From the NCBI RefSeq assembly GCF_015694725.1, contig NZ_JADQDQ010000022.1, positions 1 to 33,310 on the forward strand: 33,310 nucleotides of DNA. Direction: 5' to 3'. The position numbers were made by a program, and so were the translations under genes. The notes under the pieces are model-generated. The model was not told the DNA's origin and did no database searches. It was given only the letters and a program-made list of their open reading frames with translations. The stretch is from Hymenobacter jeongseonensis. Lineage in GTDB: Bacteria; Bacteroidota; Bacteroidia; Cytophagales; Hymenobacteraceae. Shown here piece by piece: positions 1 to 8,155 of this stretch. Within the stretch, counting starts at the first letter, position 1. The number at the start of each line of letters is the position of its first letter.

Positions 1-2
1 GG

Positions 3-83
3 AACTGGATGACAAAGCATCTAAAATCAGGCAAACCCTTTTGCACTGAATCAGCAGAGTTTACCATCAGACCCTTTGGCTAA
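3..83 (+). CDS. possible 3' end of an upstream gene
   Basis: Frame 3 is open from the window edge to a TAA at 81-83 and ends in ...AEFTIRPFG, which reads like the C-terminus of a protein. Frame 2 is also open at the edge but stops earlier, at 47-49. With so few residues I cannot name a family or be sure that this is coding. If it is real, the TTG start at 76 of the next gene would overlap it, which favours the ATG at 154 as that gene's start. Confidence 0.25.
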   Translation, partial: NWMTKHLKSGKPFCTESAEFTIRPFG

Positions 84-153
84 ACAGTCAAGAAAGAAGC
101 CCAATACTGAGCCGGGCGTACCTTGGACGCACTTCGCCGCTGGTCTTTGCCCG

Positions 154-498
154 ATGGAAATCGACACGAACCCCCTGTTTTCGCAGCCCGCCAATGTCTT
201 GCACATCACGACCCTGGACGCGGGGTGGCGGGACAAGGACACGGTGCTGCTGCACGCCTGCTTTCAACTGCTGACCGACTTTCTGGCCGAGGAGGCGCTC
301 CTGCCCATTGACTGGGACGAATCGGCCGAGCACCGGCACGCCAAAGCGGAAATCGATGCCTTGACGGCGTGGTGGGCCCAGCGGGCCGCGGCCGAAGCGG
401 CTGAGGTCGTGGACCCGATTTGGAGCCCGGGGCAGTACGAGACCGACAATCAAATGCTGGTGCGGCTCATCCAGGTAAGGCAGTATCTCTGGACCTGA
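154..498 (+). CDS. hypothetical protein, about 114 aa
   Basis: This is a small acidic, Trp-rich protein of unknown function. The frame is open from a TTG at 76, but the first ATG is at 154 and GC-rich codon use is clearest from about there, so I place the start at the ATG (114 residues; 140 from the TTG). Visible motifs are LLHACFQLLTDFL in the first half, a helical stretch rich in Ala, Trp and Glu (EIDALTAWWAQRAAAEAAE), and a C-terminal MLVRLIQVRQYLWT. From memory, hypothetical proteins ending in a similar R-x-YLWT pattern occur in phage genomes, but I could not check this and no other phage gene is present. A hairpin with a short T run lies about 120 bp downstream. Confidence 0.6.
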   Translation: MEIDTNPLFSQPANVLHITTLDAGWRDKDTVLLHACFQLLTDFLAEEALLPIDWDESAEHRHAKAEIDALTAWWAQRAAAEAAEVVDPIWSPGQYETDNQMLVRLIQVRQYLWT

Positions 499-616
499 AA
501 ACAGAGTAGCACACCTTTACCCTCTTTATCTTGAACCGCTACTTGTGGGCGCTCACCAGCCCAGCTAATAGAGCCTAAAGTTCAGAATGAGTTTACAAAA
601 CTCGTTCACCTTTCAA

Positions 617-662
617 AGTTCACGAAACCCGGACTTGAGATGAGTTTCGTGAACTCCTTTTT
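617..662 (+). terminator. hairpin with T-tract, candidate terminator
   Basis: A perfect 12-bp inverted repeat (617-628 and 644-655) with a 15-nt loop is followed by CC and five T residues. It lies 120 bp after the small gene ending at 498 and could end that transcript. A smaller palindrome, GAGTTT-aca-AAACTC, precedes it at 589-603. Nothing else recognisable lies between 499 and 763. Confidence 0.4.
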
Positions 663-763
663 CGTGAGTTCCTCTCGGACAAGTTGCTCCAGTCTATTCG
701 CTGCGCTGGCTCATTAAAGCGCAATATTCGCTGCTGATGTAGCATTCCGTTTTAGGCAGGCTG

Positions 764-771
764 TATCTTCG
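764..771 (+). promoter_or_regulatory. candidate -7 element of recQ
   Basis: TATCTTCG differs at one position from the Bacteroidota -7 consensus TAnnTTTG and ends 5 nt before the recQ ATG. Transcription would start at or next to the start codon, giving a nearly leaderless mRNA. No convincing -33 box is seen. Confidence 0.35.
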
Positions 772-776
772 CCGTT

Positions 777-2726
777 ATGCCCTCCTCTCCTACCGAAACC
801 TCGCCCCTGAGCCTATTGCGCGAGCATTGGGGACATACGGCGTTCCGGCCGGGGCAGGAGGAAATCATCAATTCCGTCCTGAATGGGCACGACACGCTGG
901 CGCTGCTGCCCACCGGGGGCGGCAAGAGCATCTGCTTCCAAGTGCCGGCTTTGGCGCGGCCGGGCATTTGCGTGGTGGTGTCGCCGCTCATTGCCTTGAT
1001 GAAGGACCAAGTGGACAACCTGCGCAAGCGCGGGCTGAAGGCCGAGGCCATCTACGCGGGCATGAGCCACCAGGAAATCGACCACGCGCTGGATAATTGC
1101 GTGTACGGGCGCAGCGTGAAGTTCCTGTACGTCTCGCCCGAGCGGCTGCTCACGGAGCTGTTTCAGGTGCGGGTGGCCAAGATGAACGTGGGGCTACTGG
1201 CCATCGACGAAGCGCACTGCCTGTCGCAGTGGGGCTACGATTTCCGGCCGCCCTACCTGCGCATTGCCGAATTGCGCGAGAAGCTGCCGGCGGGTGTGCC
1301 GGTGATTGCCCTCACGGCCACGGCCACCGCCCAAGTGCAGGCCGACATCGTGGAGAAGCTCAAGTTTCGGGCGGGTCACGGCGTGTTTCGGCAAAGCTTT
1401 GCGCGGCCCAAGCTGTCGTACTCGGTGCTGCACACGGAGGACAAGCTGCGCCGGCTGCTGGAAGTGGTGCGCGGCGTGGGGCCCACCAAAACCGGCATCG
1501 TGTACGCCCGCACGCGCCGCCAGACCGAGGACACGGCCGCTTTCCTGCAGCAGCACAAGTTCTCGGCGGTGGCCTACCACGCGGGGCTGCCTTCGGAAAA
1601 GCGCACCCAGGTGCAGCAGGATTGGATTGCCGACAAAACCCGCCTCATTGTGGCCACCAATGCCTTTGGCATGGGCATAGACAAGCCCGACGTGCGCCTC
1701 GTGGTTCACCTCGATGCGCCCGACACGCTGGAGGCCTATTACCAGGAGGCCGGCCGGGCCGGGCGCGACGGCCAGTACGGTTTCGCGGTGCTGCTGGCCG
1801 GGCCCAACGATGCCGACGAGCTGCGCCGCCGCACCAACCAGTCGTTTCCGCCGCTCGATACGGTGCGGCGCGTGTACCAGGCGCTGGCCAACTACTCGCG
1901 CACGGCGGTGGGCGGCGGCGAGTTGGTCGCCTTCGAGTTCGACTTGCAGCAATTTGCCGAAACCTACCGCATCAAGGCCGTGGATGCGCACAACTCGCTG
2001 AAGATTTTGCAGCGCGAGGGCTTTGTGCAGCTCAACGAAGCGGTGAATACGCCGGCGCGGGTGCACCTCATCCTGAACCATCAGGATTTGTACGCTTTCC
2101 AAGTAGCCAATGCCCAGCACGACTTGCTGATAAAGTCCCTGCTGCGGCTGCACGGCGGCGAGCTGTTTGCCGATTTTCAGACCATTTCGGAGAATGCCGT
2201 GGCCACCCACCTGCGCCGCAGCGTGGTGGAGGTGCGCCAGCAGCTGCGCTACCTGCACACGGCCGGCATTCTGCACTACCAGCCCCGGCAGGAGTCGCCG
2301 CAGGCCCTGTTCACCACACCGCGCTTCGACGCGCCCAAGCTGCCCATCGACCAGGTGCGCATGACGGCGGCCCGCGACCTGGCCCGCCACAAAACCAACG
2401 CCGTGGGCCAGTATCTGAGCGGCACCCGCTGCCGACAGGTATTACTGCTCACGTATTTCGACGAAACCGACCCGGCCCGTTGCGGCGTGTGTGATATTTG
2501 CCTGGCCGATAAAAAAGCCGCGCAAGCCACGGCCGAAGCCCTTTCGCTGCGCGAGCCGGTGCTGGCGCACGTGCGCCAGGCGTCGCAGAGCCCGCGCGAG
2601 CTGTTGGCGGCTTTTGCTCCGCAGCAGGCCACGGCCGTCACGGCTACCGTGCGCGAACTCGTGGACCGCGGCGAGCTGGCTTATGCGCCCGATGGCAAGC
2701 TGCAACTCGCGCCTAAGCAAGGCTGA
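777..2726 (+). CDS. recQ: ATP-dependent DNA helicase RecQ
   Basis: This is a 3'-5' superfamily 2 DNA helicase that unwinds recombination and replication intermediates. The helicase motifs are present in order: motif 0 (AFRPGQEEII, residues 22-31), Walker A TGGGKS (46-51), Ia (VVSPLIALMKDQ), DEAH box (144-147) followed by the RecQ aromatic-rich loop CLSQWGYDFRP, motif III (ALTATAT), motif V (ATNAFGMGIDKPDVR) and motif VI (YYQEAGRAGRDG). The RecQ zinc-binding subdomain is seen as C552, C569, C572 and C575. The roughly 70 residues after it form a short helical tail and I see no HRDC domain, so this is the shorter RecQ form (649 aa). The ATG at 777 is preceded by a -7-like box. It appears to be monocistronic, with the amylase gene 59 bp downstream. 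Confidence 0.96.
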   Translation: MPSSPTETSPLSLLREHWGHTAFRPGQEEIINSVLNGHDTLALLPTGGGKSICFQVPALARPGICVVVSPLIALMKDQVDNLRKRGLKAEAIYAGMSHQEIDHALDNCVYGRSVKFLYVSPERLLTELFQVRVAKMNVGLLAIDEAHCLSQWGYDFRPPYLRIAELREKLPAGVPVIALTATATAQVQADIVEKLKFRAGHGVFRQSFARPKLSYSVLHTEDKLRRLLEVVRGVGPTKTGIVYARTRRQTEDTAAFLQQHKFSAVAYHAGLPSEKRTQVQQDWIADKTRLIVATNAFGMGIDKPDVRLVVHLDAPDTLEAYYQEAGRAGRDGQYGFAVLLAGPNDADELRRRTNQSFPPLDTVRRVYQALANYSRTAVGGGELVAFEFDLQQFAETYRIKAVDAHNSLKILQREGFVQLNEAVNTPARVHLILNHQDLYAFQVANAQHDLLIKSLLRLHGGELFADFQTISENAVATHLRRSVVEVRQQLRYLHTAGILHYQPRQESPQALFTTPRFDAPKLPIDQVRMTAARDLARHKTNAVGQYLSGTRCRQVLLLTYFDETDPARCGVCDICLADKKAAQATAEALSLREPVLAHVRQASQSPRELLAAFAPQQATAVTATVRELVDRGELAYAPDGKLQLAPKQG

Positions 2727-2785
2727 GTTCCGAAAGCTGGTTCGGATGCCCTGGCTAACTGGCGGCTTTTTCCGTCCTTGGCCTT

Positions 2786-4633
2786 ATGAAATCTTTCCTT
2801 AATAACTTGCTACTGGCGGCGGCCCTGTCGGGTTTTGCTCTTGAAACGGACGCCCAACCCGTTGCCGCGCCGCCGGCTTGGGCCCAGAATGTGGTCTGGT
2901 ATCAGATTTTTGTGGAGCGATTTGCCAACGGCGACCCCGCCAACGACCCCAAGCCCGAGAACATGAAGGCGGGTTCCTCGGCTGCTATTCCGGCCGATTG
3001 GCGCACCACGCCCTGGACGCACAACTGGTACGAACCCGATGCCTGGGCCAAAAAAGCCGGGCTCTCTTACAACGACAACATTGGCTTGCGGCGCTTCGGC
3101 GGCGATTTGCAGGGCATTTTCAACAAGCTCGATTACTTGCAGAAGCTGGGCATTACGGCCTTGTACCTGAACCCGATTAACGACGCGCCGTCGCTGCACA
3201 AGTACGACGCCCGCAGCTACCACCACGTCGATGTCAACTTTGGTCCTGACCCCGTGGGCGATGCCAAACTGATTGCCGCCGAAAACCCCGGCGATCCCGC
3301 CACTTGGGTGTGGACAGCCGCCGACCGGCAGTTTCTCAAGCTAGTGCAGGAAGTGCACCGCCGCGGCATGCGCATCATTCTGGATTACTCCTGGAACCAC
3401 ACCGGCACGCAGTTTTGGGCTTGGCAGGACATTGTGAAGAACCAGGAGAAGTCGCCGTTTCGGGAATGGTACGACGTGGTGACGTTTGACAATCCGGCCA
3501 CGCCGCAGAACGAATTTGCCTATAAAGGCTGGGCCAATCTGGCGAGTCTGCCCGAAATCAAGAAGGTGGACGTGACCGGTGCACGGGTGAGCGGCCGGCC
3601 CTACGAAGGCACCCTCAACCCCGGCGCCAAGCAGCACGTGCTGGCCGTGACCAAGCGCTGGCTGGCCCCCGATGGCGACCCCAAAATGGGCATCGACGGC
3701 TACCGCCTCGACGTGGCCGACCAAGTGCCGATGGGCTTCTGGCGCGAGTACCACGCCTACGTGAAATCGGTGAAGCCCGAGGCGTATCTGGTGGGCGAAA
3801 TCTGGTGGGAAAAATGGCCCAATAAGCTCATGGACCCCGTACCGTACGTGGATGCGGCGGGGATTTTCGATGCCGTGATGTTCTACCAGGTATATAAGCC
3901 CGCCCGCAGCTTTTTCGCGGCCCGCACCACCGACCATATTGACGCTGGGCAGTTGCGCGACAGCCTCCAATACCAGTGGAACCGCCTCACGCCGCCCACC
4001 CGCCGGGCCATGATGAACGTGAACGCCACCCACGATTCGCCCCGGCTGCTAACGTGCTTCTACAACCCCAGCCAGTACAAGTTCAAGGCCACGCCCCACG
4101 ACAACCCGGCTTACAAGACCGGCCGGCCCGATGCCGAAACCTACCAGCGCGCCCGCCTCTATTTGCTGCACCAGTTCACCTCCGTGGGCTCGCCCCAAAT
4201 CTGGAACGGCGAGGAAATGGGCATGTGGGGCTCCGACGACCCCGATTGCCGCAAACCACTCTGGTGGCCAGAATTCAAATTCGAGCCCGAAACCCGCGCC
4301 AACTACCAGCCCGGCCCCAAAAGCTACGACCCGGTGGGCTTCAACGCCGCGCACTTTGCCTACTACCAACAACTTATTAAACTGCGAAAAACGCACCCGG
4401 TGCTGGCTAGCGGTGAGTTGGAATTCCTGACGGCGGCGGGTAATACGTTGGCCTACCGGCGTTTTGATGCTAGGAATCCAGCCCAGCAAGTGGTGGTGGT
4501 GTTTAACATGGACAGCAAGCCGCTGACCTACAAATTGCCCAAAGCCGGTGCCTGGACCAATCTACTCACCGGCAAAGCGGCCACGGCGAGTGTGGTACTG
4601 CCGCCACTGAGCGGAATGGCGCTGAAGCAATAA
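2786..4633 (+). CDS. secreted alpha-amylase family (GH13) glycoside hydrolase
   Basis: This GH13 enzyme hydrolyses, or possibly transglycosylates, alpha-glucans or maltodextrins outside the cytoplasm. An N-terminal signal peptide (MKSFLNNLLLAAALSGFALE, then TDAQ) is followed by a TIM-barrel catalytic domain beginning at VVWYQIFVERFANGD. The four conserved regions are visible: I (DYSWNHTG, D200 to H205), II (GYRLDVAD, nucleophile D309), III (LVGEIWWE, acid/base E338) and IV (NATHDSPR, H416-D417). A C-terminal all-beta domain (VVVVFNMDSKPLTY to the end) matches the usual GH13 domain C. The 615-aa length and sequence style suggest the neopullulanase/cyclomaltodextrinase side of GH13, but the substrate cannot be read from the sequence. 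There is no T9SS sorting domain, so the likely location is periplasmic or signal-peptide-secreted. Confidence 0.93.
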   Translation: MKSFLNNLLLAAALSGFALETDAQPVAAPPAWAQNVVWYQIFVERFANGDPANDPKPENMKAGSSAAIPADWRTTPWTHNWYEPDAWAKKAGLSYNDNIGLRRFGGDLQGIFNKLDYLQKLGITALYLNPINDAPSLHKYDARSYHHVDVNFGPDPVGDAKLIAAENPGDPATWVWTAADRQFLKLVQEVHRRGMRIILDYSWNHTGTQFWAWQDIVKNQEKSPFREWYDVVTFDNPATPQNEFAYKGWANLASLPEIKKVDVTGARVSGRPYEGTLNPGAKQHVLAVTKRWLAPDGDPKMGIDGYRLDVADQVPMGFWREYHAYVKSVKPEAYLVGEIWWEKWPNKLMDPVPYVDAAGIFDAVMFYQVYKPARSFFAARTTDHIDAGQLRDSLQYQWNRLTPPTRRAMMNVNATHDSPRLLTCFYNPSQYKFKATPHDNPAYKTGRPDAETYQRARLYLLHQFTSVGSPQIWNGEEMGMWGSDDPDCRKPLWWPEFKFEPETRANYQPGPKSYDPVGFNAAHFAYYQQLIKLRKTHPVLASGELEFLTAAGNTLAYRRFDARNPAQQVVVVFNMDSKPLTYKLPKAGAWTNLLTGKAATASVVLPPLSGMALKQ

Positions 4634-4674
4634 CCGCTTTTACAAAAAGCATGATAGCCAGCTGTATAATATTC

Positions 4675-4761
4675 TGTCATGTGGAGCGCAGCGAAGCATC
4701 TTATCGCCGCAGAACAATTCGTTGTGGCGTGATAAAATGCTTCGCTGCGCTCTGCTTGACA
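4675..4761. repeat. 87-bp intergenic palindromic repeat (REP-like, family A)
   Basis: This is a long inverted repeat running from TGTCA (4675-4679) to TGACA (4757-4761). Its perfect 16-nt arm core is GAGCGCAGCGAAGCAT, and further pairing TTATC/GATAA extends inward. It fills the gap between the convergent 3' ends of the amylase and rhodanese genes. There is no T-tract, so it is not a classical terminator. From memory, near-identical palindromes occur many times in Hymenobacter genomes; that is recollection and was not searched. Confidence 0.8.
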
Positions 4762-4774
4762 GGCTTATGCTAAA

Positions 4775-5080
4775 CTAAATTCCGGCAGCCGTGTACGCCT
4801 GGAAGCCGCCTTCCAGGTTGCGCACATTGGTGAAGCCTTGCTGGGAGAGGTAGGCTTTGGCCGAGGCCGAGCGGCCGCCGCCTTTGCAATGCACAATGAC
4901 TTCTTGGTCCTTCAGCTCGTCGAGGTCGTCGAGTTTGTCGGGTAGCGAATTGAGGGGGATATTTTGGGCGCCGGGAATGCGGCCTTCCTCGTGCTCCCAG
5001 GTTTCGCGCACGTCGATGATGGTGGGCGTTTCGCCGGCTTGCTGGCGCTGGTGGAGTTCGGCAGGGGTGATATCGGGCAT
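4775..5080 (-). CDS. single-domain rhodanese-like protein
   Basis: This is a single rhodanese domain of 101 residues, the typical size of stand-alone (GlpE/PspE-like) sulfurtransferases that carry a persulfide sulfur on an active-site cysteine. The IIDVRETWEHEEGRIPGAQNIP block (residues 21-42, broken here only by description) is the rhodanese signature. The active-site loop is VHCKGGGRSA with catalytic C65, and the C-terminal NLEGGFQAY is also typical. There is no signal peptide, so it should be cytoplasmic. The physiological sulfur donor and acceptor are not indicated by neighbours. The gene is convergent with the amylase gene, with a palindromic repeat between them. Confidence 0.92.
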   Translation of the reverse strand: MPDITPAELHQRQQAGETPTIIDVRETWEHEEGRIPGAQNIPLNSLPDKLDDLDELKDQEVIVHCKGGGRSASAKAYLSQQGFTNVRNLEGGFQAYTAAGI

Positions 5081-5117
5081 GGGTGGAACGATGAAATGAA
5101 TGAGAAAAATGGGTAGG

Positions 5118-5125
5118 CGAAAGTA
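5118..5125 (-). promoter_or_regulatory. candidate -7 element of the rhodanese gene
   Basis: On the minus strand this reads TACTTTCG, one mismatch from TAnnTTTG, about 37 nt upstream of the rhodanese ATG. Spacing is plausible for a short leader, but the -33 box is not clear. Confidence 0.3.
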
Positions 5126-5185
5126 CGGCTGAACTATTCTTGGTTTGGTAATGAGCGAGTCGTTCGTCTCCCACGGTCGAGTTGT

Positions 5186-5193
5186 TATCTTTG
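5186..5193 (+). promoter_or_regulatory. candidate promoter of the endonuclease I gene
   Basis: TATCTTTG is a perfect match to the Bacteroidota -7 consensus TAnnTTTG. A TTCG at 5163-5166 stands 19 nt upstream and is one mismatch from the -33 TTTG. The start codon is 28 nt downstream. Confidence 0.55.
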
Positions 5194-5221
5194 TTACTTC
5201 CCCCTCACGTTACGTTTATTT

Positions 5222-7555
5222 ATGAAACACTTTTTCACTTCTTTGTGCTTGGCACTGGCCCTTCTGCCGGCTGCCTTGAGTGCCCAAACAGTGCCGGCGA
5301 TGCCCGCCGCCCCCCCTGCCAACCTGCAAGGCGCCGCCCTGCGCGATTGGTACCGCACCAACTGGTACGATGGCAAACGCACGGTGCTGGACTACGGCAC
5401 GGCCCGCGGCCGGATGTACAACTACGTCGACAATTTCAACAACAAAGTAACCTGCGTGTACTCGGGCTATGCCGAGAACGTGCCCTACAGTGCCAGCAGC
5501 ACCAACACGGGCGTGGTAAATGACATCAACTGCGAGCACACCATTCCGCAGTCGTGGTTCAACGAAGTCACGCGCATGCGCTCCGACATCCACCACCTCT
5601 ACCCCACCCGCATCCAGTGGAACTCGGACCGTGGCTCCGACCCATTTGCCGACATTCCGGATGCCACCACCACCGGCTGGCTGCGCGGCACCACCCGCCT
5701 GACGAGTATCCCGACGAGCAACATCGACGAGTACAGCGAGGACACCAACGCGCAATTTGAGCCCCGCGAAGACCACAAGGGCAACTTGGCCCGCTCGGCG
5801 TTCTACTTCTACACCGTGCATGCCAACGAAAATTTCGACGCTAGCCGGGGTGTTATCACTGCCTTGGCCGACTTGGCTACGTTGTACCGCTGGCACTTGG
5901 CCGACCCCGTGGATGCCCACGAAATCGAGCGCAACAACCGCGTGGCCGCCGTGCAGGGCAACTTCAACCCCTATATCGCTTATCCAGCTACAGTAGCCAC
6001 GGCCTGGGGCTTTGCTCCCGCTGGCTCCGCCTTTAGCTTCGCTACGGCAACCGGTAGCCTTGCCGAAGGCAACACCGGCACCAGCACCTACACTTTCACC
6101 CTGAACCTGAGTGCCGCCGCCACGGCTGCCACCACTATTCAGGTGAATGCAAGCGTCAACTCGACGGCCACCAGCGGCACCGACTTCACCTTCGCCTCCC
6201 CCACCATCGTTACCTTCCCAGCCGGCAGCACCACCCAAACGGTGACCCTGACCGTGACCGGCGACACTCAGCCCGAAGCCGATGAAACGGTGGTCCTGAC
6301 CCTGACCAACCCCAGCACCGGCAACAGCGTGGGCACTCCGACCTCGCACACGCTCACCATCACCAACGACGACGGCCAGGCCCCAACCTTGGCATTTGCC
6401 GCCGCCGCGGGCAGCTTGGCCGAAGGCAACACCGGCACCGCCACCTACACCGCCAACGTGACGCTGACCAATGCCAGCAGCCTCACTTTCCCCATCACAG
6501 TGCCCGTGACCGTGGATGCCGCCGGCACCACCGCCACCAGCCCCACCGACTACACCCTCAACACGACCACGCTCACCTTCGCCAGCGCCACGGCTCTCAC
6601 CCAGCCCGTCACCGTGACGGTGGTGGGCGACCTCGCGTACGAGCCCAGCGAAACCGTGCGCCTGCTGTTGGGCACGCCTTCGTCGGCCACCATCATTGCG
6701 GGTCCCAGTGCGCACATCCTCACCATCGTGAACGATGAGGCCGCTCCAGCCGGTGCCCCCTGCACCAAGCCCTACTTCTCGCAATACATCGAGTCGGGCA
6801 CGAACAACACCAAAGTGCTGGAGATTTTTAACCCGACTACTGCGCCCATGCCGCTGGCCGGCAAAAGCGTGGCCTTGTACGCCAACGGCGTTACCGCGGC
6901 GCCCACCGCCACGCTGCAGCTCACGGGCACCCTGGCGCCCGGCGATGTGTACGTCATTGTGAATTCGGGCGTGACCGACGCGGCCGTGGCGGCGCAGGCC
7001 GATGTGCAAAGCAACGTGGGCTTTTTCAATGGCGACGACGCCATTGTGCTGCTGGACGGCACCGATACGCTGGACGTAATCGGCGTAGTGGGCCAGCGCC
7101 CCACAGAATGGACCGTGCCCAACGGCTCGACCCTGAACAACACCCTCGTTCGCCTGCCCAACGTGAGCCAGGGCGGCCGCTGGAATGGCCCCTACGGCAG
7201 CGCCACATGGTCGGCCCTGGGCACCGATAACTACACCGGGGTGGGCAGCTACACCAGCACGGCCTGCGCCATCGTTACGGGTACCCGCACGGCAGCAGTG
7301 CGCCGCAATACCCTCGAAATCTATCCAAACCCGGCTACCACCACGGTGCAGCTGCGTTTGCCGGGCCTGCTCGCGGCCCAGCCTGCTACAGTGGCCGTGC
7401 TCGATATGCTGGGCCGCCCCGTGCGCCAGCGCACCGCCAAGCTCAGCGCAACCGAAGCCGCTCAGCTCGACCTCCGTGGCTTGCCCGCCGGCATCTACGC
7501 CGTGCGCGTGACCTGCGCCGATATCGACTACACGGGCCGCGTAGTGGTGCAGTAA
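5222..7555 (+). CDS. secreted endonuclease I with Calx-beta repeats, lamin-tail-like domain and T9SS sorting domain
   Basis: This is an extracellular nuclease of the endonuclease I (EndA/NucM, His-Me finger) family, probably degrading DNA or RNA outside the cell. Residues 1-21 form a signal peptide (ALSA|QT). The nuclease domain spans about 35-250 and carries DINCEHTIPQSWF with probable catalytic H106, MRSDIHHLYP (119-128), SDRGSDPF and FEPREDHKGNLARSAFYFY. Two Calx-beta-type repeats follow; each opens with a GSLAEGNTGT block and ends in a TLTITNDDG/LTIVNDEA strand. A lamin-tail-like domain comes next (KPYFSQYIESGTNNTKVLEIFNP onward, ending near GVGSYTS), then a T9SS type A sorting domain (LEIYPNPATT ... 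LDMLGRPVRQ ... LPAGIYAVRV). The protein is therefore a predicted T9SS cargo. A strong terminator follows directly. Confidence 0.93.
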   Translation: MKHFFTSLCLALALLPAALSAQTVPAMPAAPPANLQGAALRDWYRTNWYDGKRTVLDYGTARGRMYNYVDNFNNKVTCVYSGYAENVPYSASSTNTGVVNDINCEHTIPQSWFNEVTRMRSDIHHLYPTRIQWNSDRGSDPFADIPDATTTGWLRGTTRLTSIPTSNIDEYSEDTNAQFEPREDHKGNLARSAFYFYTVHANENFDASRGVITALADLATLYRWHLADPVDAHEIERNNRVAAVQGNFNPYIAYPATVATAWGFAPAGSAFSFATATGSLAEGNTGTSTYTFTLNLSAAATAATTIQVNASVNSTATSGTDFTFASPTIVTFPAGSTTQTVTLTVTGDTQPEADETVVLTLTNPSTGNSVGTPTSHTLTITNDDGQAPTLAFAAAAGSLAEGNTGTATYTANVTLTNASSLTFPITVPVTVDAAGTTATSPTDYTLNTTTLTFASATALTQPVTVTVVGDLAYEPSETVRLLLGTPSSATIIAGPSAHILTIVNDEAAPAGAPCTKPYFSQYIESGTNNTKVLEIFNPTTAPMPLAGKSVALYANGVTAAPTATLQLTGTLAPGDVYVIVNSGVTDAAVAAQADVQSNVGFFNGDDAIVLLDGTDTLDVIGVVGQRPTEWTVPNGSTLNNTLVRLPNVSQGGRWNGPYGSATWSALGTDNYTGVGSYTSTACAIVTGTRTAAVRRNTLEIYPNPATTTVQLRLPGLLAAQPATVAVLDMLGRPVRQRTAKLSATEAAQLDLRGLPAGIYAVRVTCADIDYTGRVVVQ

Positions 7556-7575
7556 TTACCTCCACTTCCAACGCC

Positions 7576-7613
7576 AAAAGCCCCGACCGTGCTACACGGT
7601 CGGGGCTTTTTTT
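7576..7613 (+). terminator. intrinsic terminator of the endonuclease I gene
   Basis: A perfect 12-bp GC-rich stem (7579-7590 with 7596-7607) and 5-nt loop are followed by a run of T, 21 bp after the stop codon. An A-run on the left lets it also work on the minus strand for the acetyltransferase gene. Confidence 0.93.
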
Positions 7614-7735
7614 GCCTAAATCTATAGACATTGAGAACGTCACAAGGGCTCATGAAAGTCAAAAGGACATTGCAGCGGGTTTTGAAGACCTTACTAAATG
7701 GCTTCGCTGCATGTGTTAATGATGCAGATGCGGAT

Positions 7736-8017
7736 TTAAGCCATAATGGCTTCGTATTCTGCGTGATGGCGTTTCACAAAGCCAGCCATGAAGGTGCAGC
7801 TTGTTTTCACCTTCAGGTTGTTCTCCTTGGCGAAGGCCAAGCCGGCGCGGGCTAGCTCGTCGGCCACGCCCTGCCCGCGCAGTTGTTCATCAACAAAGGT
7901 GTGCGTGAAATCAATAACGCCATCGATGGGCCGGGAATACGCCAGTTCGGCATCAAGCCCCTTGCGAAGCGTGGTAAATTCCTGGTTCTGGGCGTCGTGC
8001 TCAATGGAATTGCTCAT
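7736..8017 (-). CDS. GNAT-like N-acetyltransferase (small YjdJ/COG2388 type)
   Basis: This is a 93-residue single-domain protein of the short GNAT-like family, the bacterial relatives of human NATD1. The key block is IDFTHTFVDEQLRGQGVADEL (residues 35-55), where RGQGVA is the acetyl-CoA pyrophosphate-binding motif A. It is followed by LAFAKENNLKVKTSCTFMAGF and the end motif RHHAEYEAIM. The length is normal for the family. The substrate is unknown. The ATG at 8015-8017 is the only reasonable start. The gene is divergent from the disordered-protein gene at 8156 and shares the terminator region at 7576-7613 with the endonuclease gene. The stretch 7614-7735 holds nothing I recognise. Confidence 0.88.
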   Translation of the reverse strand: MSNSIEHDAQNQEFTTLRKGLDAELAYSRPIDGVIDFTHTFVDEQLRGQGVADELARAGLAFAKENNLKVKTSCTFMAGFVKRHHAEYEAIMA

Positions 8018-8155
8018 AACCTAAAATGCAAAATAGTAACGTGTGGGGAATGAAAATGAGCGGCGGCGGGCTTGAAATCGACCGGCACCGGCTGGTTTGC
8101 GTACAGGAAGAGAAAGCCGGGCTTGGCCCGTTCAACTCTTCCTTTCTTCTTTCCC

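Noticed and set aside
697..708. TTCGCTGCGCT resembling one arm of repeat family A
   Set aside because: There is no inverted partner nearby. It may be a remnant but is too short to call.
5216..7009. 597-residue open frame on the minus strand opposite the endonuclease I gene
   Set aside because: It is a Gly/Val/Arg-rich shadow frame created by GC-rich codons of the real gene; the plus strand has a signal peptide, catalytic motifs and a sorting domain.
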